Source: a virus
Length of the DNA: 46,488 nt
Direction: 5' to 3' (one strand)
IMG/VR virus record: IMGVR_UViG_3300044641_007081
Location: 1 to 46,488 of that record
Below the pieces are notes generated by a model that saw nothing but the letters and a program-made list of their open reading frames with translations, made no database searches and was not told the DNA's origin. Position 1 is the stretch's first letter. Each line of letters begins with the position of its first letter. Made by a program: the position numbers and the translations under genes. Shown here piece by piece: positions 29,221 to 35,506 of the stretch.

Positions 29221-29431
29221 GTTTGAGTTGATCCGGGCTAACGCAGCCCAGGAAATTATGTACTGCATGAACGCCAAGTTTCAGGCAGCTACAGCGCAAG
29301 GATTAGTTGATGCTTTTGTGGACTTTGCGTCGGGTTGCGGCTACCAAAAAGAAGACCTAAAAGACGCCTTTGAACTACACATCGAAGAAGACCTGCTGTA
29401 CACAATCAAGGAGCACCCCTCAAATGACTAA
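29207..29431 (+). CDS. Small hypothetical protein (74 residues)
   Basis: Starts MDNFKFELIRANAAQEIMYC; helical, with GLVDAFVDFASGCGYQKEDL and a Glu-rich end. Overlaps the preceding gene by 14 bases and the next by 8. Similar acidic helical proteins occur in cyanophage early regions; no function known. Confidence 0.6.
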   Translation: MDNFKFELIRANAAQEIMYCMNAKFQAATAQGLVDAFVDFASGCGYQKEDLKDAFELHIEEDLLYTIKEHPSND

Positions 29432-29741
29432 CCCCATCACCCCACCGCCGGAGCTGCGGAGCAAGTGGTTCGACGAAGCCCCAAAGACCGATCTTTACGA
29501 CTACATCATCGAGCAGGCCGCCCAATGGGGCGCCGACCAGGAGCTGGAGGCGTGCTGTGAATATCTGGTGCGCTGTGCTCAATGGGAGCCAGAGGATGTC
29601 GATGAACTCCGCGCCGCCCGCCACCCCAAGCCGCCGAGCTTGAAGGAACAGGCGCTGGAGACGCTCAAGTATCCCAAAGACCTATGGAGCGAGGCCGAAG
29701 TGGAAACCATCCGCCGCGCCCTGGAGGCCCTCGATGACTGA
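29424..29741 (+). CDS. 'NPITPPPEL' family hypothetical protein
   Basis: 105 residues from the ATG at 29424, starting MTNPITPPPELRSKWFDEAP. The opening is one I associate with many small proteins of Synechococcus-group cyanobacteria and their phages. It continues DYIIEQAAQWGADQELEACC and ends EVETIRRALEALDD. Function unknown. The ATGACTAA overlap with the gene before suggests coupled translation. Confidence 0.7.
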   Translation: MTNPITPPPELRSKWFDEAPKTDLYDYIIEQAAQWGADQELEACCEYLVRCAQWEPEDVDELRAARHPKPPSLKEQALETLKYPKDLWSEAEVETIRRALEALDD

Positions 29742-30081
29742 CTACCGCGCACTGTGCGCCCGCATGGCTGATGAGCTGGATCATTACCGCCAGCTCCTGA
29801 TGGATGATCGCCGCGAAACTCATGCGTTAGCAACTGAAGCCCGCGCCGCCCTAGCGCAGCCCGAGCCGGTGGCGCCGACGGATAAGGAGCTGTTGATGCT
29901 GATGCCCGAGACGATGCGGGATGAGTTCTCCTATGCGGCCAAGACATGCTCAGATGCAATGGGCGGCAGGGTCAAGCCAGGCATCTTCCGCGTCGCATTG
30001 AACACCGCCGCACTGGAGTACGCCCGTGCCGTCCTTGCCCGCTGTGGCACAGCCAACAACACTATTAACCAGGAGGACTAA
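29734..30081 (+). CDS. Hypothetical protein related to the 'NPITPPPEL' group neighbours
   Basis: 115 residues, starting MTDYRALCARMADELDHYRQ. It contains PVAPTDKELLMLMPETMRDE then FSYAAKTCSDAMGG, a 'PTDEELLxLMPE' form often seen in cyanobacterial small proteins. Helical; function unknown. Overlap of eight bases (ATGACTGA) with the gene before. An AGGAGG for the next gene lies at its 3' end. Confidence 0.65.
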   Translation: MTDYRALCARMADELDHYRQLLMDDRRETHALATEARAALAQPEPVAPTDKELLMLMPETMRDEFSYAAKTCSDAMGGRVKPGIFRVALNTAALEYARAVLARCGTANNTINQED

Positions 30082-30086
30082 TCACC

Positions 30087-30248
30087 ATGAAAAACCTTGA
30101 TGACTACACAGCACTTGGAGCCATTGTCCTAGTGCTTTTACTGATGACTGCAACAGCCTGGTGGTGGTTCCCCCAAAAGTGGCAGGCATGTGAACGGCTT
30201 TATGACAACAAGCCGGCGCAGGTCTTTTGCCTGCTGGCTTCGAAGTGA
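30087..30248 (+). CDS. Small single-pass membrane protein (53 residues)
   Basis: Starts MKNLDDYTALGAIVLVLLLM with AGGAGG (30071-30076) ten bases before the ATG. One membrane helix (residues 9-28) is followed by WWWFPQKWQACERLYDNKPA and a second Cys near the end (FCLLASK). The polar end with two Cys could be disulfide-linked in the periplasm. Candidates are superinfection exclusion, lysis control or a moron; none is proved. Confidence 0.7.
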   Translation: MKNLDDYTALGAIVLVLLLMTATAWWWFPQKWQACERLYDNKPAQVFCLLASK

Positions 30249-30257
30249 AGGAGACTA

Positions 30258-30485
30258 ATGAACTGGCTGCCCATCACCACCGCACCTCAATCACGCAAAC
30301 CATTTGAGATGTTTGTCGTGATTGCTATCAGATCCATACCTCAGCCCTCTTCTGCTCCCTACACATCTGATCCATATTGCGTTTGGCGAGAAGCCGACGG
30401 ATCTTTTGCTCGCTGGCCGCATCGGTTTGCGCCTACTCATTGGTGCCCACTGCCTCGCTACTACCCCACAAGTGGAACACACTAA
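30258..30485 (+). CDS. DUF551-like protein
   Basis: 75 residues, starting MNWLPITTAPQSRKPFEMFV. The opening Trp-Leu-Pro-Ile-x-x-Ala-Pro and the end FAPTHWCPLPRYYP match the DUF551 type of small phage and prophage proteins. AAGGAG lies just before the ATG. Function unknown. Confidence 0.75.
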   Translation: MNWLPITTAPQSRKPFEMFVVIAIRSIPQPSSAPYTSDPYCVWREADGSFARWPHRFAPTHWCPLPRYYPTSGTH

Positions 30486-30676
30486 TGGCAGACCAGATAC
30501 TTAAAGCCTTGCTGCATCCCGGTTATGAGCCAGGCGATGGATCCATGGATGGTGCTCAACTCGTCAATGGTGAGTGGTGGCATCCCATCCTTGGTTGCGA
30601 CTCACTCCAATACGCCGTTGACAACTTCAGATTGTGTATGGCCCAACCCCTTAGTGTGAGGAGAACTAATGACTGA
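30485..30676 (+). CDS. Small hypothetical protein (63 residues)
   Basis: Starts MADQILKALLHPGYEPGDGS, then AQLVNGEWWHPILGCDSLQY. Its ATG shares a base with the stop of the DUF551-like gene (TAATG). Not recognised. Confidence 0.55.
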   Translation: MADQILKALLHPGYEPGDGSMDGAQLVNGEWWHPILGCDSLQYAVDNFRLCMAQPLSVRRTND

Positions 30677-30875
30677 CCTTTCCATCGCGGCTCGGGCAGT
30701 GCTGGATGCCAGCAATCTGCTCCCTGGCAAGGACTCCTACCTAATCCTCGCTGCCGCCCTGCGAGCTGCTGCGGATCAGGTGGTGCCAGAGTCCTGTTTC
30801 GACAGCGATGACGCAATTCGCAGCGAACTCCTCGAAATTGCCGCCGAGCTGGAGGCCTTTGGTGAAGTGTCCTAA
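30669..30875 (+). CDS. Small helical protein (68 residues)
   Basis: Starts MTDLSIAARAVLDASNLLPG and continues LILAAALRAAADQVVPESCF, ending RSELLEIAAELEAFGEVS. Proteins with the 'MTDLSPAAQAVLDA…AAALRAAADQV' form are common in cyanobacteria and their phages. Unknown function. Overlaps both neighbours (8 and 14 bases). Confidence 0.65.
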   Translation: MTDLSIAARAVLDASNLLPGKDSYLILAAALRAAADQVVPESCFDSDDAIRSELLEIAAELEAFGEVS

Positions 30876-31206
30876 GTGCAAAAGTACCAGCACTAGGGTG
30901 ACGTGTACGCAGCACCAAGGCAACGAGACTAAAAGGTATTGTCGTTGCCTTGACTGTCAGAAACGCTACATCACGATGGAGACGTACCTAGTTCCAGTGC
31001 GTGAAGTACACCCCAGGCAAATCAAGCGTGGGGAGGACAATCACCTTTCCGTTTTGACGGAACAGAACGTACGCGACATTCGCCGCCTTGCGCAAGACAA
31101 CACCTACAAGGTGATCGCCAAGCAGTATGGAATTCATCCGCAAACTGTCTACCGCATCGTCAAGGCGAAGCGGTGGTCCCACGTAAAAGACACCCCAGCT
31201 TCCTAA
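30862..31206 (+). CDS. NrdR-like zinc ribbon joined to a helix-turn-helix
   Basis: 114 residues from a GTG at 30862 with GGAGG about six bases before it. Residues 1-45 read MKCPKCKSTSTRVTC and KRYCRCLDCQKRYITMETYL, closely like the zinc ribbon that opens the ribonucleotide reductase regulator NrdR. NrdR then continues with an ATP-cone; here instead comes HLSVLTEQNVRDIRRLAQDN and YKVIAKQYGIHPQTVYRIVK, a helix-turn-helix. So it has two possible DNA-binding parts and no nucleotide sensor. It could act at phage promoters or at host NrdR sites; the latter is inference. Confidence 0.7.
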   Translation: MKCPKCKSTSTRVTCTQHQGNETKRYCRCLDCQKRYITMETYLVPVREVHPRQIKRGEDNHLSVLTEQNVRDIRRLAQDNTYKVIAKQYGIHPQTVYRIVKAKRWSHVKDTPAS

Positions 31207-31208
31207 TC

Positions 31209-31451
31209 ATGGAAAAACCCAAACGAGCCCGTGGGCGAACGCTAAGCATCACGGTTACAGATGAAGAAGTCAGCCTTGCCCGGCAACTTGGAATGGGTAA
31301 TGCTTCGCACGGTTATCGACTTGCCATCCGCTACATGGCCGAGCGGTCGATTCGTGGGATTCCGCTGAGTACCATGCTGCGGGCAGCGGCTGAGATGGCA
31401 GCTGACCTGGAAGAACGTCCCAGGCGTGGGAGGCCTCGTACCAGCCGATGA
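31209..31451 (+). CDS. Ribbon-helix-helix-like small protein
   Basis: 80 residues from the ATG at 31209 (MEKPKRARGRTLSITVTDEE). The strand 'RTLSITVT', then 'DEEVSLARQLGMGNASHGYR' and 'LAIRYMAERSI', suggest a ribbon-helix-helix fold; the end is Arg/Pro-rich. It lies between two NrdR-like ribbon proteins with overlap to the second (ATGA), so the three may form one regulatory set. Confidence 0.6.
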   Translation: MEKPKRARGRTLSITVTDEEVSLARQLGMGNASHGYRLAIRYMAERSIRGIPLSTMLRAAAEMAADLEERPRRGRPRTSR

Positions 31452-31768
31452 AAATGCACCAAAACACTTGCCCGACGTGCAACTGCACCAATGTCGTGGT
31501 GATCGATTCTCGGACACACAAAGACGGTGTTCGCTGGCGACGGCTGAAGTGCCGCTCCTGCTTGGATGACTGGCAAATGAAGGATGGACAGGTCCTGGCA
31601 GATGAGCGTCCCAAGGACTGGCGCGTGCAGGCTTGTGCTCTATGCAAATACTGCATACACGAGTGCAACGGCTTCTGCTCACTGGGGATTCCAGAGGCAG
31701 GGGATATAGATTTTGTTTCGTTCTGTGTTGCCAGGGTACTCAAAGGAGCTGCTCCTGTAGTACAGTAA
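31448..31768 (+). CDS. NrdR-like zinc ribbon protein without ATP-cone
   Basis: 106 residues. Residues 8-42 read CPTCNCTNVVVIDSRTHKDG and VRWRRLKCRSC, matching the NrdR ribbon including the 'V.DSR…G.RRR..C..C' signature. The C-terminal part carries six more Cys (ACALCKYCIHECNGFC and FVSFCV), perhaps a second metal site. No ATP-cone. Second such gene in 900 bases. Confidence 0.7.
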   Translation: MKMHQNTCPTCNCTNVVVIDSRTHKDGVRWRRLKCRSCLDDWQMKDGQVLADERPKDWRVQACALCKYCIHECNGFCSLGIPEAGDIDFVSFCVARVLKGAAPVVQ

Positions 31769-31795
31769 AGCTGTTGTCGCCTCACAAGGCCTCCA

Positions 31796-32071
31796 ATGTC
31801 TGACTATTCTTTGCTATCCGATCTGACTACGGCGTACCAGCAGCAGTTGGGTGCTCTCGTGAAAAGGGAAAGCACCCGTGACCTGATGGATATGCACTTG
31901 CCCATCGACGTGCTCGACGTTATTGAGGAGCAGTTGCTGCCTGCACTGCAGGCTGTAGCTGATGCCCTGGACTGGGAACCCAGCGACGCTGACCTGCTTG
32001 GCGAACCGCCGCTGTCTTCAGCCGAGATGCTTACGGCTGCTTGGCAGCAGCACCTCTCTGCTCACAACTGA
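31796..32071 (+). CDS. Hypothetical helical protein (91 residues)
   Basis: Starts MSDYSLLSDLTTAYQQQLGA, acidic and helical (LPIDVLDVIEEQLLPALQAV). Preceded by CTGTAGTACAGT (31755-31766), an 11-base palindrome containing a TACAGT -10-like element, so transcription toward the polymerase gene may restart here. Function unknown. Confidence 0.6.
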   Translation: MSDYSLLSDLTTAYQQQLGALVKRESTRDLMDMHLPIDVLDVIEEQLLPALQAVADALDWEPSDADLLGEPPLSSAEMLTAAWQQHLSAHN

Positions 32072-32082
32072 ACCACACAACC

Positions 32083-33912
32083 ATGGAATTTCTACAGGGC
32101 ATCGAGCACCTGCACACCCTCAGCAACGCCACCACCATTGCTTTTGACTGTGAGACGACCGGGCTCCAGCCGGTTTTTGGTGGGTTGCGGCTGCTCCAGT
32201 TGGCAGCGTTGGATCGTACGCCAGTGGTGATCGACTGCTGGGACTTGGCTGACGATGACTGGATTGAGCTGGAGGAGTTCTTCAGCCGCAAGCGTTACTG
32301 GGTTGCCCATAACGCTGTGTTCGATCTCGGGTGGCTGCAGGAGCACGAGCTGTATCCCGAAGGGGATGTGCTGTGCACCATGCTGGCCAGTCGCATCCTG
32401 ACGAATGGGTTGCCTTACGCGAAACACGGCCTGCAGCATGTGGTGCATCGTTATTTGCGGCAGGACCTGTCCAAAGAGGAGCAGCGCAGCGACTGGAGCG
32501 GCGATCTGACTCCAGAGCAGTTGCTGTATGCCGCGAAGGACGTGCAGGTGCTGGTCGAGTTGGATGGGCCGATCAATGCTCGGATGGCGGAGGGGAATCT
32601 CCATCGGGCTTGGTTTCTGGAGTGCAAGGCGCTGCCGGCGATGGCGCAGCTTTGGAGAACCGGCCTGCCGTTTGATCGCACGTCACTAGAGGCGCTCTAT
32701 GCCGATTTGGCGAAGGATCATGAGCGTCTGGGCGAGGAGTTTCTGCTGGCACTGGACGCGGCTCTGCCCGAGGGGTCCAAGCTACCTAAGGATCCCGACG
32801 GCAGCATCAACACCAGGGCTAAGGCCACTGGCACCATTCGCGGTGGGGACAAGCGGGAAGCCGGTTTCAACCTGAATAGTCCCAAGCAATTGCTGCATGT
32901 CTTTACGACATTGCTAGGAGAAAAGCCGGTGGATGCCAATGGGAAGGCCAGCGCCAGTCGGCAAGCCTTGCGGGAGTACATCGGCGATCACAAGGTTGTG
33001 GCGGATTACTTGGCGTGGAAGCGCGTCGAGAAGCGTCGCCAGATGGTGGAGGCACTGCTGCGGTTTCTGGGGGACAGCGGTTTTATTCGTGCCAGCTACA
33101 TGCAACTTGGGGCGGATACAGGACGCATGTCGTGTATTAGTCCCAACCTGCAGCAAATTCCGAGAGATTCAAGGTTCCGGGAGTGCGTACAGGCTCCAGC
33201 CGGGTGGAAACTAGTAGTGGCGGATTATGCGCAGATGGAGCTTCGGCTTGCTGCAGCGGAAGCCGAGGACAGCCTGATGATTCGGGCTTTTCAAGATGGC
33301 ATGGATTTACACACACTCACTGCAATGCAGATTTATGGCGTCTCCGAAGATGAAGTTACAAAGGAACAGCGGCAAATTGCAAAATCTGCGAACTTCGGTC
33401 TGTTGTATGGATCGGGAGCCCGAGGATTACGCAACTATGCAGCAGGCATGGGGATACAAATGGATCTTGCTGAAGCTGCGGAAATCCGGGAAAAGTTCCA
33501 CGCTGCGTATAGCGGAATCAGCCGGTGGCAACGCAAGAATGCTCAGGCAGCTGATGCGGCTTCATGCAATGCCGCTATCCGCATTCGTCACTCCGGGTTG
33601 CGGCGGTTTCTTCCTGGAGACCACAACAAACTGACCACACGCTGCAATACACCGATCCAGGGGGCTGGTGCTGCTGTGCTTAAACGTACGCTGGGGATGT
33701 TGTGGCCTCTTCTTAAGGCTGATGGGGAGGAAATTGTCCGATTGGCTGGAGTGGTGCATGACGAAGTGATCCTTTTGGTAAGAGAGGAGCACGCGGACGT
33801 GTGGTCCAAGCAGTTGGCTGCCGTCATGCAGGACGCGGAGGCGCCTTGGCTGGGAGATGTTCCAGCGCTGGCGGAGGCACACGTTGGTGATTCGTGGCTG
33901 GAGGCGAAATGA
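32083..33912 (+). CDS. DNA polymerase, family A, with 3'-5' exonuclease
   Basis: 609 residues from the ATG at 32083. The exonuclease domain has motif I FDCETTG (Asp22, Glu24), II VAHNAVFDLGW and III YAAKDVQVLVEL, so proofreading residues are intact. The polymerase domain has motif A VVADYAQMELRLAA (near 380), motif B RQIAKSANFGLLYG (near 430) and motif C VHDEV (near 557). There is no 5'-3' exonuclease domain, as in other phage PolA enzymes. The residue matching E. coli Phe762 is Phe. It replicates the phage genome together with the primase/helicase and SSB. Overlaps the following gene by ATGA. Confidence 0.95.
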   Translation: MEFLQGIEHLHTLSNATTIAFDCETTGLQPVFGGLRLLQLAALDRTPVVIDCWDLADDDWIELEEFFSRKRYWVAHNAVFDLGWLQEHELYPEGDVLCTMLASRILTNGLPYAKHGLQHVVHRYLRQDLSKEEQRSDWSGDLTPEQLLYAAKDVQVLVELDGPINARMAEGNLHRAWFLECKALPAMAQLWRTGLPFDRTSLEALYADLAKDHERLGEEFLLALDAALPEGSKLPKDPDGSINTRAKATGTIRGGDKREAGFNLNSPKQLLHVFTTLLGEKPVDANGKASASRQALREYIGDHKVVADYLAWKRVEKRRQMVEALLRFLGDSGFIRASYMQLGADTGRMSCISPNLQQIPRDSRFRECVQAPAGWKLVVADYAQMELRLAAAEAEDSLMIRAFQDGMDLHTLTAMQIYGVSEDEVTKEQRQIAKSANFGLLYGSGARGLRNYAAGMGIQMDLAEAAEIREKFHAAYSGISRWQRKNAQAADAASCNAAIRIRHSGLRRFLPGDHNKLTTRCNTPIQGAGAAVLKRTLGMLWPLLKADGEEIVRLAGVVHDEVILLVREEHADVWSKQLAAVMQDAEAPWLGDVPALAEAHVGDSWLEAK

Positions 33913-34094
33913 TTTACCGCTCGGTACGGCGTTATGCCGTAACAATGCGATCCCTCGGACGGCTTATCTACGAAGTGGAGGTTGAGGCTGAGGATTCGTT
34001 TCTGGCGCACAGGCAGGCCAAGGCGTTGTTTCCGGACAGGACCATCGTCAGGATCTCGCTGCTGCCAGACTCTGTAGATGGGGAAGACTGGTAG
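33909..34094 (+). CDS. Small hypothetical protein (61 residues)
   Basis: From the ATG at 33909 with GGAGG six bases before it: MIYRSVRRYAVTMRSLGRLI. A beta-hairpin-like, Val/Glu-rich sequence (YEVEVEAEDSFLAHRQAKAL). Small phage proteins with this strand-helix look often follow polymerase genes. Function unknown. Confidence 0.6.
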   Translation: MIYRSVRRYAVTMRSLGRLIYEVEVEAEDSFLAHRQAKALFPDRTIVRISLLPDSVDGEDW

Positions 34095-34281
34095 GGAACT
34101 TGTACTGGAGCGGCTGTACGCTGCGGTCCGCCGAGCTACTACGGCGGATTTGCAGCGTGCGGCCATGTTTCTCGAATGGGCTTACGAGGTAAGACGTGGC
34201 TGCAGTAAGCAGAGGTCTGGGGCACGGAAGGCGCAGTCCCAGGCGTGGGAAAAGAAAGTAGACAGCCCGGCTCGCTGGTAA
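34078..34281 (+). CDS. Small basic hypothetical protein (67 residues)
   Basis: Starts MGKTGRELVLERLYAAVRRA, Arg/Ala-rich helix followed by a basic tail (KQRSGARKAQSQAWEKKVDS). Overlaps the previous gene by 17 bases. Not recognised. Confidence 0.5.
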   Translation: MGKTGRELVLERLYAAVRRATTADLQRAAMFLEWAYEVRRGCSKQRSGARKAQSQAWEKKVDSPARW

Positions 34282-34298
34282 GCCGCTGTGTTTTCTGC

Positions 34299-34304
34299 TA
34301 CTGT
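34299..34304 (+). promoter_or_regulatory. Extended -10-like element TGC-TACTGT in an inverted repeat
   Basis: CTGCTAC-TGT-GTAGCAG is a 7-bp inverted repeat that contains TACTGT (34299-34304) with TGC before it. It stands 25 bases before the ATG at 34329. The -35 (TGGTAA) is weak; the repeat could also bind a regulator over the promoter. Confidence 0.45.
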
Positions 34305-34328
34305 GTAGCAGAGTAGACTGTCAATTGG

Positions 34329-34586
34329 ATGCCTCTCCGTCACGGACAAAAATTCTATTGTCAACTCCTTCTGGACAGGCACCGGTACGGGCTGCTCGAG
34401 CAGCTGGCTACGCAAGAGGGCAAGCGTCCCACTGCATTGATGCGGGAGATGGTGTACGCGGCACTGGAAAAAGCGTTTCCAGTGTCCGAGTACAAGGCGG
34501 CTGCGGCAGCAGATCAAGCTGCTTGGGCAGAGTCGGTGAAACGGCGGGTTGAGGGAAGGCAGCGATCAAAGCAACAAGAAGGGTGA
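34329..34586 (+). CDS. Ribbon-helix-helix-like protein (85 residues)
   Basis: Starts MPLRHGQKFYCQLLLDRHRY. 'FYCQLLLDRHRYGLLEQLAT' and 'GKRPTALMREMVYAALEKAF' have the strand-helix-helix layout of Arc/MetJ-type small DNA-binding proteins; the tail is basic. Its own promoter-like element precedes it. Likely a regulator; target unknown. Confidence 0.6.
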   Translation: MPLRHGQKFYCQLLLDRHRYGLLEQLATQEGKRPTALMREMVYAALEKAFPVSEYKAAAAADQAAWAESVKRRVEGRQRSKQQEG

Positions 34587-34644
34587 GACGCATAAGACTC
34601 AGTTGTAAATTGCAATAATTCTGATCCAGAGTACGGGTATGGGC

Positions 34645-34676
34645 TACTGTTACACAGCCCCTGAGGTTAGCTAACC
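34645..34676 (+). promoter_or_regulatory. TACTGT element followed by the perfect palindrome GGTTAGCTAACC
   Basis: TACTGT (34645-34650) is flanked by GGGCT/AGCCC, and a perfect 12-base palindrome GGTTAGCTAACC lies at 34665-34676, five bases before the next ATG. This is an operator-like layout over the translation start. Confidence 0.4.
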
Positions 34677-34680
34677 TGGA

Positions 34681-34914
34681 ATGACGCGGTATGTGGTTTT
34701 AAGTGGGGGTCTTTACGTGGCGGCGGTCCAGATGGATACGCGCCATGTCTGGCTTACCAAGGAAAAGGAAGAGGCTGGTTCGTGGTCGGTATACGAGCGG
34801 GCCGTTAAAGCTGCGCGGTTTGTGGAAGAGACCACTGGAGACATGGCAATGATCCAAGCGGTGGAAGAGCCCAACTACCCGAAGTCTTGGTTGGATACGA
34901 AGGAAAATGCCTGA
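34681..34914 (+). CDS. Hypothetical protein (77 residues)
   Basis: Starts MTRYVVLSGGLYVAAVQMDT, beta strands then a helix (AVKAARFVEETTGDMAMIQA). Not recognised. Its stop overlaps the next start by eight bases (ATGCCTGA). Confidence 0.6.
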   Translation: MTRYVVLSGGLYVAAVQMDTRHVWLTKEKEEAGSWSVYERAVKAARFVEETTGDMAMIQAVEEPNYPKSWLDTKENA

Positions 34915-35299
34915 CCCTTGGTTTGAGCTGGAGGTGCATTTGCCGGGGAAGCCGCCACTGCGGAAAGCTTTCCAGGGAGAAAACCTAGAAACGGCAACTG
35001 GAAAGGCGCAGCGGCTGTATCGTGATGCGGTTGTCCTGGTGCCCCAGGCAGCAGCCAAGCCCACGCTGGTGCGGTCCTACACCAGTAAATCTGTCCTGCA
35101 AAGTTTGCGTTACAAACGCAGTCGAAAAGTTATGAACGCGTCCGTAAATTCGTCGAAGTTGTCCGTTGCGCAGGACCAGTCACGCCAAGATTATCTGGAG
35201 GAGCTGTACCAGAAGGATGGCAGGACGGAAAAAAGCCACCCGATGTATGGCCTGTATACCGGCCTGTTTGTAGCGGCTCAGCAGGAATCGCGGTCGTAG
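34907..35299 (+). CDS. Hypothetical protein (130 residues), last plus-strand gene
   Basis: Starts MPDPWFELEVHLPGKPPLRK; first part beta-rich and similar in style to the preceding gene, second part polar and Ser/Lys/Gln-rich (SVAQDQSRQDYLEELYQKDG). Not recognised. The 3' end overlaps the convergent gene at 35278 by 22 bases, with no terminator visible between the two blocks. Confidence 0.6.
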   Translation: MPDPWFELEVHLPGKPPLRKAFQGENLETATGKAQRLYRDAVVLVPQAAAKPTLVRSYTSKSVLQSLRYKRSRKVMNASVNSSKLSVAQDQSRQDYLEELYQKDGRTEKSHPMYGLYTGLFVAAQQESRS

Positions 35300-35505
35300 C
35301 CACATTGGATGCCGAGATTGTTGCTGGCTTCGCGGATGGCCCAGTCGGTTTTGATGCGCTCCATGTAGTAGAGCTGGTTTAGCAGCTTGGCAGCTTCGAG
35401 CAGCTTGTCGAATTGACCGCAGGCGTGCAGCTCTTCTAGGTGCTTGTCCTGTGCGTGCTGCGTTAGCTGGTGTTCCAGGCGGGCTTCCAGTTTGTTTTCC
35501 TGCAT
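35278..35505 (-). CDS. Small conserved-looking helical protein (75 residues)
   Basis: Starts MQENKLEARLEHQLTQHAQD; helical, with KLLEAAKLLNQLYYMERIKT and DWAIREASNNLGIQC. It follows the endolysin gene by one base, so it belongs to the lysis operon's end. I recall similar short proteins beside cyanophage lysis genes, but no function. Confidence 0.65.
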   Translation of the reverse strand: MQENKLEARLEHQLTQHAQDKHLEELHACGQFDKLLEAAKLLNQLYYMERIKTDWAIREASNNLGIQCGYDRDSC

Positions 35506-35506
35506 T

